A DNA stretch of 64,000 bases from Entomortierella parvispora (Eukaryota; Mortierellomycota; Mortierellomycetes; Mortierellales; Mortierellaceae), in NCBI GenBank assembly GCA_963573315.1, contig OY752149.1:1-64000 (forward strand), read 5' to 3'. Of this stretch, positions 20,099 through 30,557 are shown one piece after another. Position 1 is the stretch's first letter. Each line of letters begins with the position of its first letter. Made by a program: the position numbers and the translations under genes. Below the pieces are notes generated by a model. It saw only the letters and a program-made list of their open reading frames with translations. It had not been told where the DNA came from and searched no databases.

Positions 20099-23059
20099 TT
20101 AGGCCTTCAAAGCCTCAAGAGCCTTGATCTTGAGTCCGACCTGGCGGACCTGATCGATCGAGGACCAAACGCGCTTCTGTTGGATAGCGCGGACCCTGCG
20201 AGCAGCAAGCTTCTCCTTGCGAGCCTTAGTGGGCCAGGCGTGAGCAGTGAACTCAAAGTTCCAGTGCTTGAAGATGAAGACCTTGACAAAGTCCAGGAAA
20301 ACGAAGTAAACCAAGGAGATACCAATGACGGCAATACCCCAGAGCCAACCTATAGCCTCACCAACAATGACACCGTAGACACAGATCAACATAGCGAAGA
20401 CCTGGGTACCCATGACGGCGATGAAGAAGATAGGCGAAGGCATGTTCTCCCAGAAGTAACCAGATAGACGAGTCGAGAAGATAACGAAGTGAGGAGCGGA
20501 CGAGATGTGCAAATACATAATGGCTTCCAATTGTTTCTCGGTGACATGCATCACATCTCTGGAGATAAAGAAATGGGCAAACGAGAGGGCAGTGAGGAGG
20601 GCACCGAGGACAATGGACAAGAAGATGAGCTGGCCAATTCTCCACTTGTCGGGGTGGGCAGAGATCTTGGCGTTATCGACCGAGATGACCAAGGTGGCGG
20701 CGTCGTTAAGAATACAGATGAGAATAAGCAAGATGGGTTTCATTCTCCACTGGAGAGCCATGGTAATGCAGAAGAAGAACATCAAGAAATGGACGGTGGA
20801 GGTAATACGGTAAAGGGCGTACGAGCGCATGCGCTGGAAAATGGCACGGGAAGTCATCAAACCATCGACAATGGTCGACAAACCAGGAGCGAGCAAGACG
20901 ATATCGGCAGCGGAACGGGCAGCGTCAGTGCACCCGTGGACGGCAATACCGACGTTGGCCTTCTTGAGAGCGGGAGCATCGTTGACACCATCACCAGTCA
21001 TACCGACAAGGATACCACGGTTCTGGAGCAATTCGACGACACGGTATTTGTGCTCGGGAATGACCTGGGCGAAACCGTCAGCACGAATGCAGTGCTCAGT
21101 GATCTCCTCTTCAGTCTTATCAGCATCGACCAAGTGTCCGGCATCCAAGATAACGCGACCCATACCAAGACGGTGGGCAACCTCCTTGGCAATGATCTGC
21201 TGATCACCAGTAATCATCTTGACATCGACACCCATATCGTTACAGCGGCGAATGGTCTCACCGGAATCAGGGCGGGGGGGATCGATCAAGGAAATCATTC
21301 CAACCAACTCGTACTCCTCGAGTGAGCCGCGCTTGGTACGAGCGACACCCAAAGCACGGAGTCCACGCTTGGCGAGAGAATTAACGGCACGGACAGCATC
21401 ATCGTCACCACCAACGAGACGGACAATAACCTGGGGAGCACCCTTGGCGACCTTGAAGGACTCTTGGGTGTCCAAGTTCATGACAGTGGCCTGGGTCATC
21501 TTGGTGGAGGGGTTGAAAGGCAAGAAGGAGGTGACCTTGTAACCAGGAACATCGTGCTTGTGGGTACGGTTCTTCAAGATTTCGAGTTGCTCCTCAGCGG
21601 CAGTACGGACAGCAAACTCGATGGGATCATTAGCACCGGGCTCAGCAGCGAGGTAAGAGTAAAGAAGGATATCTTCGGAGGTGTAGTTGTTGGTCAGATA
21701 GGGCTCGTCAAAAGTCAATTCGTTCAAGGTGAGAGTTCCGGTCTTATCAGAGCAGAGAACAGAGACAGAGGCCATCTCCTCGACGGCTGTGAGACGCTTG
21801 ACAATGACCTTGCGGAGAGCGAGTTCCTTGGCACCCATGGCCATGGTAACGGACATGACGGTGGGGAGACCGACGGGAATGGCAGCAATGGTAAGAACGA
21901 GAACCTGCTCGAGAACATGCTTGAAGGAACCCTCGGGAGTACCACGGTTCTTGACCAAGAGGAAGATCAAGATAATGACGACGAGAACGACGGTGATGAG
22001 AATCAAAAAGTTTCCGATACGGTTGATGATCTTCTGGAAATGACCCTCTTCTTGAGCGACGGCCATCAAACCAGCGGCACGACCAATGAAGGTGTCGCCA
22101 CCAGTCTTGGTGACAACGGCCATCTGCTGACCCTGCTTGACAATCGAGGAAGAGTAGACGGTGGCACCCTTGTTCTTGCTGAGAGGCAAAGACTCGCCAG
22201 TAAGAGCAGACTGATCGACCTGGAGATCACCCTCGGTGGCCTCACCAGTAGCACCAATACCAAGGAGACGACCATCGGCGGGGATAATGTCTCCGAGACG
22301 GAGGACAATGACATCACCAGGGACAAGCTCGGATGTATCAAGCTCGACCAAATGGCCGTTACGCCAGCAGCGGGTCTTGAGGGCAAGGGTCTGCTTGAGG
22401 GCATCAAGGGCAGACTCGGCCTTGGACTCCTCAACGAATCCAATGGTGGCGTTGATGAACAAAAGGGCAAGAATAATACCGAAATCGGCCCAGTCCTGGT
22501 GACAATTGAAAAAAGAGATTCGAGTATGTTGTTAGTCCTCAGCGCGGGACAACTCGCACGTCTCGTGTAGCCTGTGCAACCAGCAAAGAGCCAGACAGCG
22601 GCAAATGTATTGTGAGCCCACTTCTTGCCTGCCTAGAAGCACAGCACACACGAGTATTTTCGGACGAGAAAACAGGGAGCAAAAGCAAAAGAGCACAGAC
22701 ACAAACACAGGAGAGGGACTGAAGAGTCGAATACTTACACCGACAACGGCAGAGCAAATAACAGCAATCTCAATAAGATAGGCGATAGCGCCAGTGAAGT
22801 AACCCAAGAACTTAAGGAGAGGGTGGCGCTTTTTCTCTATCAACTCGTTGCGACCAAAGGTGGCGCGACGACGCTCGACCTCATCATCGGTCAAGCCCTG
22901 AAGGGGGTCGGTCTTGAGGAGGGCCTCGAGTTCGGGAGAGATCTCCTCGACGTGCTCGTGGTGGACCTGCTCCTCGATCTCGACATTGCCAACTTTTTCG
23001 TCCTTGTTGCCAACCTGGTTTGATCCAGGTTGATTCTGGAGCTCAATCTTTTCACTCAT
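20099..23059 (-). CDS. PMA1: Plasma-membrane H+-ATPase (P3A-type P-ATPase)
   Basis: Two exons (22739-23059, 20099-22495) give 905 residues. The acidic, His/Glu-rich N terminus leads to GLTDDEVERRRATFG and the first membrane helices. The second exon starts at DWADFGIILALLFINATIGF. Catalytic blocks are TGES, the phosphorylated Asp in CSDKTGTLTLN (about residue 357), KGAP, MITGDQ and GDGVNDAPALKKA. Ten membrane segments are expected from the family. The enzyme exports protons and energises nutrient uptake. The C terminus ends RVWSSIDQVRQVGLKIKALEALKA with no obvious QRxST-type regulatory tail of the yeast enzyme, so autoinhibition may differ. The single intron (22496-22738, 243 bp) is longer than most nearby. 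Strong codon bias creates long open frames on the opposite strand. It converges on CSN6. Confidence 0.96.
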
Positions 23060-23880
23060 AGTATTCTCTTTTTATGAATTATCGAATGGATTTCGATGCG
23101 ACGACAAAGAGAATAGAGTCTAAGGAGAAGAGTCGGTGTTGTGGTAGGAAGAAACGGGGTTATTGTTAAATGTTTGCAGGAGAAGGACACGTTTGATGCT
23201 GGAAGAAGAACGAATGGAACCGGCGATAAAGAAAAAGAGTGTAACTCGATTGTGGGCGTGTTCAATGACTGAGAGCGTTGAAGCTGTGGCGGGAGGCTAT
23301 GTGAAAGGGTCCAGTGATGTTCGTGAAAGGGTTGAGGTGGATGACTTTGGAATTGGCAGAGAGGGACCAGTTGAGACGTGGAATGCCGAAGAGATGAAGG
23401 GTTGGAGGTTGGAGGTTGGAGCGGAAGGACAGGGCAATGGTGGTGATGGTGCGAAAGAGGGGAGGGATGTACTGAAAAAGACTTACGGTTATGGTAGGGG
23501 AGGGAGAAGGGGGGGATGAAGGGAGACGAAGAGTGAAGAAGAAAGGAAAGAAAGGAAAGAAGAGAAAGAGAAGATAAAAAAACCGCGAGGGAAGAAAAGA
23601 AAACAGAGGAACAGAGCTGGTCTATTCTATCCAAGGGATGCAATTCAAAAGAAGGTCTTCTACCGTCACGGTGCAGCCAAAATGAAAAGGCTGAGCAAGG
23701 TCGATATGGCGGGTGGTGGGGCGTGTGTAACTGAGTAGACGGAATGGGTCGTAGAACGAGGAAAGGGCGGAACAAAGAAGGTGGAGTTGTGAGATGAGTG
23801 TGAAATCAGAGACAAGAAAGAGAAACGGAAGGAAATGTTTTTTCTTCTGATCATTCACTCGCTCAACGGGCCTTTTTATT
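23060..23880 (-). promoter_or_regulatory. PMA1 promoter and pyrimidine-rich leader
   Basis: On the coding strand of PMA1 the region just upstream of the ATG is rich in C/T (plus strand purine-rich, 23380-23640). A T/C-rich leader fits a very highly expressed housekeeping gene. An intron in the 5' UTR is possible but cannot be decided. AATAAAAAGG on the minus-to-plus boundary near 23873-23882 is A/T-rich but not a convincing TATA box. Confidence 0.45.
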
Positions 23881-25620
23881 GAATCAATTGAACCTGGGTT
23901 GGAGTCGCCATCGCCTTTCTAGTCTGCCGTACCTCCGGCGGTTGTGAATGTGGCGACGGTCTGGCTCTCTTGTGCTACTGTCAATTGCGTATAAAGGGGT
24001 GGGATCATGGCAGTGCACCAAGGTGCTGTGACGATGATCTCGGTTATGATGGAGTGACACGGCATCATTTTTGTCCAGGGCAGTAATCACGAGGCGACTT
24101 GGATGTTGGTATAGAACCTCATATTTGCAAAAGGGCCACCCGATCCGAAGGCCCACGCTACTGCTGTGTGCTAAACCTCTTGGAGATACTAGAAACATCG
24201 TCACCACCGTTTGCGTCCAAGTCTGACCCGATTGTCCAGTTCGCCTATTTGACTGAGTCAAATTGGGCTGTTTGGAAATTGATAGACATGGAAGCATTGG
24301 AAAAGCACTACACTATCGAGTGCCTTTTCGCTTTCTCCTGTCTCTCTATTCCTCCCTTCCTTCAGTCTCCCTTTCCTCTTCTTCCTCTTCCTCTCTCCCT
24401 ACTGCAACGCTCCAGCAACAGCAATTTCTCAAACAAAGAAGATCGCACCCTTTGCACTGTCTCTACCAAAGGACCTGAACCGCAACCTTACTCAGCTCAC
24501 GTCAATTGCTCCCGACATGTTTATATATTTGTTTCCTTGCTTACGCTTGGAGGGGCAGCAAGAAGGAGTCACTAGGAAGGGCGAAGGGGAAAGGGAAGGA
24601 CTGTAGAGCAGGAGACAGAGACTTGCAGGAGGTGAGGGGGAATGGCTTGCCTGCGTGCGTGCACACTGCCAATAAAGCGGCCACCACGATTAAAGGAGAT
24701 GTCTTTTCTGTCAGCCTCATTGTCTGGGCTCGAGAGTGCGCACGTTCTTGTTAACAGCTATTGAAGAGCGACTAACTACAGCGGAGACAAAGCGAGTTGG
24801 CGCTCATTGCGAACAATCCGATGGGAGTCAGAGATGCTATTGATGGGCGAGCCCCGAGCCGCCTTGGAAAATGAAGAAGATCGATCCACAAACAACTGAC
24901 CCAAACAACCGCGGACGCCGTCAGGAGAAACATGGTAGTAGAGACCTACCGAATAGACGGCGCCGCCCCATCACCGGGTGACAGAATCAGTAGCCTACAG
25001 GTCTGAGTTGTCGATGTTTAAACCGCTTTGGCATTGGAAAGGAGTGACTCGGATAATATAAATTGTTCCTGGTATTCTTTTTTTCTGGACCGGGATACTC
25101 TTTCTGACTCCTTGCTTTTTTTTTTTGTTTTCTTCTTTGAAGCTCCTGAGCAAGTTGCAACCTCCTTGAAAGAGGGAGGAGGATATTTGTTCTGTTGCAG
25201 TGTTCCAATTGTGCTAGATTGGAAGACTTTTGTCGATTCAGTGCAACTGCTCCTCTCCTCAATAGACTAAAAAGCAACCTGCGGTACCGAGAATCCTACG
25301 GAATCTACCGAAAGTTGCATGCGGAGCTGAGCTTTGAGCGGAGCTGTGGTGCCAGAGATCTGTCGGTATCGGCGTACAATTGGTGGCCGCTTGACTAGAC
25401 GCAGTCAAAGCTACATTATTGATAGACACCAACATGTGTTGTGCACTCTCGACAGCAAGAACATCCTCCACCTGAGAGGGCGGCGCAAAAGGTCTTTGAT
25501 CTTCGGGGTTTGATCTGCGTCAATCAGGGACCCAGTAATGAAGGGTGCAGCAAAAAGGGAAATTGAAATGAACATGGACATGTACTCTGGCCTGCACAAT
25601 CTGGACCCTGTTCGCTGATT
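23881..25620. other. Intergenic region, no gene assigned
   Basis: Only short frames are present. A C/T-rich stretch lies at 24320-24420, and an A/T-rich TATAAATT-like sequence at about 25056. No exon chain or family motif could be found. A non-coding RNA or short gene cannot be excluded. Confidence 0.4.
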
Positions 25621-25659
25621 GCGCACACATTTATTTTACTATACAGAAAGAGCCTACAA

Positions 25660-25878
25660 TTAGGGCGATGCTGGGATGGACAGATTCGATGTAGCCGCTT
25701 CCTTGCGTTTGCAGGATTCACAGTCGCCGCGGCAAGATGACCGCGGTGAAGATAGAGTGTCTTCGATATCTTGTAGTTCTGGCGCCTCGTTGCGATTGAG
25801 TGAGATAGATAAACTGGCGTCATGGAGGACTGTGGACGTGGCTTGGGAGCCGGCAATGGTGGGAAGTGTATCAATCAT
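25660..25878 (-). CDS. Small unrecognised protein with C-x3-C-x2-C motif
   Basis: A 72-residue intact frame begins MIDTLPTIAGSQATSTVLHD and contains SSCRGDCESCKRKEAATSNL near its C terminus. The three Cys (C-x3-C-x2-C) sit between acidic and basic residues and might bind a metal; this is inference. I do not recognise the family. Gene-like context supports it. GTTTAAATAG lies about 90 bp upstream on the same strand (25966-25974). An A/C-rich leader (TTTTTCAACAACAAATATCG) precedes the ATG. An AATAAA poly(A) hexamer follows the stop (complement of 25630-25635). There is no signal peptide or membrane segment. Confidence 0.55.
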   Translation of the reverse strand: MIDTLPTIAGSQATSTVLHDASLSISLNRNEAPELQDIEDTLSSPRSSCRGDCESCKRKEAATSNLSIPASP

Positions 25879-25965
25879 GGAGAATCACTTGTGGTGCGAG
25901 ATAGGAATCGAAAGAGAAAAAGAGTGGGCGATATTTGTTGTTGAAAAAGTTCAGGCATGACAGTC

Positions 25966-25974
25966 TATTTAAAC
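25966..25974 (-). promoter_or_regulatory. TATA-like box for the 72-aa gene
   Basis: The coding strand reads GTTTAAATA, 88-96 bp before the ATG at 25878. It is followed by a short A/T-rich leader. Spacing suits a fungal core promoter with a leader of roughly 40-60 nt. Confidence 0.4.
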
Positions 25975-26274
25975 CTCCCTGCCCCATTGCCAATTGCTTC
26001 CTCAGCCCATGCATCGGGATCGCACCCCGCTCGTCCCACCCATGTCCCTTTTTTTTTTTGCTCATAAAAAATGTGAAACCATTCCCGGCGGGACGCGCCA
26101 CCAATAATCGCTCCATTTTGGGACCCACCCGATTTCCTCTTTCGCCACAGCCGTGAGGCCATCGCTGCAGTGGTTCGTTCAATTGCAAGGGGACGAATTC
26201 GCCCTTTGTCAGCCCGTTTCCCCTGCTGTGTAAAGCAGATGTGGGGTGAAAGGGGTATCTTTTATGAAAGTCTG

Positions 26275-27900
26275 CTAAGCGTAGAGATAGGGATCCGACT
26301 GAACAAAAAACGGCTGACTGACATCAGCCCATTGCATGCCAGCGCGTCCACTGCCCCGGATGCGCACTTGGTAGATTCCTTGAGGTACCCAACTCGGGAT
26401 CCGCACCATAACTGCACCCCATGATCCAGGGATTTGATCTGACAGCAACGATACACGAGGTTGCTCTAGTGACTTCTGAATGAGCTCGGCCCTCGTTGAT
26501 GGGGGTCTGGTGGAACCTCCTGTCTGTGGTTCTGGAGTTGCAATGAGGTCAACAACCATGAGAGGATGATCCTCTTCCAGAACTGGGCTTGTCTTCCAGC
26601 TCACTGTGCGATCTCGGTTGGCTCTCCACGCGAGTGCCTCGCTATGACTGACAACATCGCGACCATTTTCGATCTGGATCTGAAGGTCGCTGAGGCCCTC
26701 GAGCGGCTGTCCAAATGACTCGTCCTCGTCCATGCCGTCATCGTCCTGGATATTCTCCTTGGTAAAGGATTTGTCTTGGCTCTCCTGGTTGTTGTTGTTC
26801 CACACGGTCATCAGCTGATCCAGTTGCTCCAACTCTTCATCCGTCACGATCGGGTGCTCCTTGTGGGTTGCAAGAACTTCATCTAGTTCAAACTCTGTGT
26901 AGTCCGGCACACCTTCTCTGTCCAACAAAGAGAGGTGTTTCTTCAGTTGGAAAGAGTCTTGTGAAATCGACGTGCGAACGAACGGGTCTTGGGTATCTGG
27001 CGCCATTTTGAGTGAAACGACTACGGCCCTCCAAATCCTTGAGAGGACGCCCAAGGGGCGTCCATGGTCCTGTACCTGCCCGTCTGATGGGAATTGGAAT
27101 GCCTCTCTCAGTCTCTTCTCTTCTGCAAACTCTGATTGAAGCGCCTGGCGCTGCCTCTTTAGCGAAGAAGACTCTGGTCGACCAACAATTGCATCCTTGC
27201 CCAGCGCCTCTTGCTTTGTCTCCTGGCTGATGGTGGCGATGTATTCGCCCCATTCCAAGTCATCGGGTCCCAACGTCATCACTTTGATAGCGTCGGGACC
27301 TCGCCATACACCAATCCGCTTCGGCTCTTCTTGGGCCAACGGTTCTTGCCAAAAGTTGAAAACGAGTCGATACCAACCCTCTGGAATCTCTGAGCGGATA
27401 TGAACTTTTGCGCGCGAGGACCTCGCGGGAACTCTGGTCAGTAAAAGCTCGCTTGCTCTACCTGGATCCAGAGGAACCAGATGAATATCCATAGTTATGG
27501 TATGGCTCGGGGTTGACGACATCTTTGCCAGCAAATCGGATTCGATCATCCATTCGATATCATAGGCCATCCGATGGCGCCAGGGCATTTGGATCGCGCC
27601 CATCCTCATGGCAGGGATGCTTCCTTGATCAAACGTTGGACCGTGAAACGGTGCAACACGAACGCGCGGTGTGACATTGAGATCTTTGTGGTTCTTTTTC
27701 TTCTTTTTCGGCTTTGGTTTTTGATCTGTGGTAGAGTCCAAGGCAGTGTCCGCGTAAGAGGAAAGACTGATCCGTGATCCGACTAGGAACGTCGACAGTG
27801 CTGACTCTTCGATCACAGGAAGAGCTTCTACCTCTGGCAAAGAAAGAGTTGCCAAAGATAAAGTGAGCGCTAATGAGATCCAGGCAACAGGGCGGACCAT
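26275..27900 (-). CDS. Secreted protein with two Kre9/Knh1-like domains
   Basis: A single exon encodes 541 residues from the ATG at 27900. The open frame extends further upstream, but only by non-ATG codons. The N terminus MVRPVAWISLALTLSLATLS is a clear signal peptide. A Lys-rich patch (KPKPKKKKKNHK) follows near residue 65. The first beta-sandwich-like domain (about 70-220) ends IPEGWYRLVFNFWQEP. The second (about 440-541) ends WVPQGIYQVRIRGSGRAGMQ and VSQPFFVQ. This pattern resembles the Ser-Thr-rich GPI/Kre9-Knh1 family involved in cell-wall beta-glucan and membrane-associated wall biology. Between them lies a charged, Gln/Glu/Asp-rich region. There is no C-terminal hydrophobic tail, so no GPI anchor is expected. 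Family placement is by pattern only and tentative. Confidence 0.65.
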   Translation of the reverse strand: MVRPVAWISLALTLSLATLSLPEVEALPVIEESALSTFLVGSRISLSSYADTALDSTTDQKPKPKKKKKNHKDLNVTPRVRVAPFHGPTFDQGSIPAMRMGAIQMPWRHRMAYDIEWMIESDLLAKMSSTPSHTITMDIHLVPLDPGRASELLLTRVPARSSRAKVHIRSEIPEGWYRLVFNFWQEPLAQEEPKRIGVWRGPDAIKVMTLGPDDLEWGEYIATISQETKQEALGKDAIVGRPESSSLKRQRQALQSEFAEEKRLREAFQFPSDGQVQDHGRPLGVLSRIWRAVVVSLKMAPDTQDPFVRTSISQDSFQLKKHLSLLDREGVPDYTEFELDEVLATHKEHPIVTDEELEQLDQLMTVWNNNNQESQDKSFTKENIQDDDGMDEDESFGQPLEGLSDLQIQIENGRDVVSHSEALAWRANRDRTVSWKTSPVLEEDHPLMVVDLIATPEPQTGGSTRPPSTRAELIQKSLEQPRVSLLSDQIPGSWGAVMVRIPSWVPQGIYQVRIRGSGRAGMQWADVSQPFFVQSDPYLYA

Positions 27901-28161
27901 TGTGAGTGTCGCTGTTGGCAAGATGGGGTAGAGTGAGGAGGGGAAACGTAGGGGTACTGAACGTTGGTTCTTCTTAGAAAGAAAGCAAGGAACACGGCAA
28001 AGACTTTCTTGAAAACTCCCATTCTCACTCCTCCCAACTTGATCTCCTCTGTTCGTAATATTCCGATCGCAACGAAAGATAGCAATGCAGCACAAATTTC
28101 CGTGTGGCCCCTGGCTCGAACAATTCAAGGGAAGGTCCTTTTCTTTATTTTTTTTGTCGCA

Positions 28162-30277
28162 CTAAAAGTTGAATGCCTCAACCAGCACGTTCTCTGCTGG
28201 TACATCCATCTTGTCACACATGGCTCGAACAGCGTCCATGAAGCTGTCCGGTCCACATATCAGCACCTTGCGCTCCACGAGGTCTGGGACTACCGCAGTC
28301 AAACCTTGACCATCGAGTCTCTTGAAAAACACCTTGCACCCTTCCAGATCAAGCAAACCCTGAGACACGCCTTCTCCAGGGCTCTCTCGTGAGATGAACA
28401 CGCTCACTGACAAATCAAGTCCTTCTTTCTGAGCAATGCCTGGACCCGAAGATCCACAAACCTCCTTCAAAATTGTGGGAAGAGCCTCAATAGCTTGAGT
28501 GACTGATATGATCCAATGGACCGACAATGGAGCTGGGAACCTGGCTACTTGTCGAAGGCCTCGAAGCATGGAAATAAACGGGGTAGAACCTATACCACCA
28601 GAGACAAAGGTCACTTTTACGGGAGCCGACTTGTCCATTCCAGAGGGAAGAATGAACTCCCCACCTGTGCACACAAGAGGGACCGTGAGATGAGCTTCAG
28701 ATGCTGAACTGATCGAGTGTAGAATCGTGGAGAGCAGACCTCCGGCTTTTCGTTTGATGGTCACCGTGAAGTGGGAACTATCCTTCCATATCAAATCATC
28801 GTTGATCATTGTTGCGGGGTCTGGGGCCGAGGATATGGTCCATGTTCGAATATAGTCGTCGTTCAGGCTTTGCGGATTGTCAGGCGCCATGTGACGATAA
28901 CCGACCGTGTTCAGTTGACTCAAGTCCAAAACGGCGTACTGGCCTGGCTGATAGTGAATTGGGCGAGAAGTCACAAAGTGAAAGGTAGCGATGTCAGGTG
29001 AATGGCGAACGATATCCGTCAACTGTGCCATGGTACTCCTCCCTTCAACAGAGCTGTCTGTTAAGTGCCGAGGGCCAGGGATGCGAGGGTTGTAAGGAGA
29101 CAGCTCCTTGGTGTGCATTCGGAATGGGAGCGCAGCTTGACGGAACACCACGGAATCAAGCTCCACCTGGAGGAGACGTTGCGCGTGGGGGTATATGGCC
29201 TGGCACTCTTCTCCGAGGATGATTTTGGCCCGTCCTGTGAACTGAAGGGTATCGCCTGTTTCAAAAGACAGAAATAGTAGACCTACTCGTTCATCTTCAG
29301 CGATGTTTCCTAGAGTGTTGAAGAACTACAGTTTTCGTTAACAATCTCCCAAATGAGGTCTGAGCTGGAGTTGAGAAACAAGGTTTGTACACTTACGCGA
29401 TTGCCACTATAGTCAGGGAAGACAATAGTACGCCCGTCCAAGTGGACGAATCCAGGATTGCCGCCCCGGTGATTACAATCCATGCCGCTGGTCTGGTCTG
29501 GAAGGGACTCGTCAATGTGTCGCGAGGATATAAAGACGCAATCTGCCTGTCGGATGATCGATTGGTGAACTTCAGATAGGACATGCTCATCATCAAGATC
29601 AAAACATGTTGAATCCGAGCGACTGGACTCTTCTGTCGGATAAGACAGCTCCCTGATAGTCACGTACTTTGGGCAGTTGCCTATCGACAATATGAATGTA
29701 CGAAAGTAGGCTCGTATCAGTGCATTCGAGTGCGCAGGTAAAAGCTTCATCACGATCATGACCTACCAATAGATTGCTCCACAGTCAGTATAACGTGCAA
29801 CTCTCCTGTTTTCTCGTCGGCGGCCAGTATATCATCCTTGTAAAGAACGCCGTTCATCTTGTTCCGTCTACGATTCGAGAAGTCGAGGGCAACACCTGAC
29901 CACATCGTTTTTTCTCCGTGAGCGAAAGACTCGCCATTCAAGAGATTGCTGTAGAATGGATCACAGACCCCTTCCTGCCCACCGTCCTTCTTTCCTGCAA
30001 CAACAACCTCCAATATCTTTTCGTGTGGCGACCTCATAAATCCCTTGGCGCCCGTCAAGATCGACACCCAAGGTCGTCCTTGTCTGTCCAGGGTACCAAA
30101 GAACATGTACTCGAGACTTGGGACAAACTCTTGCATCTGTGAGGTTAGGCATGGTCGGAAGATCGCGCTGGCTCCCTCGACTGCCTCGCGAACATGGATC
30201 TGATCTTGAACCCAGCGTTCGCCGCTGTGCCATCGGTCCCTCAGGCTGACTGTGGATTCCTGTACTCTTACGGGCAT
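28162..30277 (-). CDS. FMN split-barrel / FAD-NAD reductase fusion oxidoreductase
   Basis: Three exons (29767-30277, 29397-29680, 29325 to 28162) give 652 residues. Residues 1 to about 300 form a pyridoxamine-phosphate-oxidase-like FMN split barrel: FVPSLEYMFFGTLDRQGRPW, SNRRRNKMNG, and later FVHLDGRTIVFPDYSGNR joined across the second intron to FFNTLGN. Residues about 360-652 are a ferredoxin-reductase-like module with RTWTISSAP (flavin binding), VSGGIGSTPFISML (NAD binding) and CGPDSFMDAV. Related bacterial and fungal proteins often add a 2Fe-2S ferredoxin domain. Here the protein stops at VLVEAFNF, so that domain is absent. It is probably a soluble flavoenzyme passing electrons from NAD(P)H to the FMN domain or an outside partner; substrate unknown. 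Confidence 0.82.
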
Positions 30278-30557
30278 TCTTGAGGGTGGTTACAGTGTTT
30301 TATGATGTGCGAAGTGATGGCGGCTGAGAAAGGAAGATCGAAAGTGAAGAAAAAAGCGAAGAAAAGAGATGAAGAAAGGCGCAGAAAAAGAAGACAATGA
30401 AAAAGGGAGAATTGAAACAGCCGGCAAAGGCGTGACCGCACCGTCCACAAGCCCAGATGACAAATCAACCCATCGCTCATTCAATGGGCATCGCATGCGA
30501 AGTGAATGGATGTTGCATTCCTTTCTTTTAATAATAAATGATCTCCACAGAGATGGT

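Noticed and set aside
20489..22570. Long plus-strand open frames (278 and 368 codons) opposite PMA1
   Set aside because: They mirror the strongly codon-biased PMA1 gene. They are Gly/Asp/Asn-rich with no domain, and PMA1 on the other strand is unmistakable.
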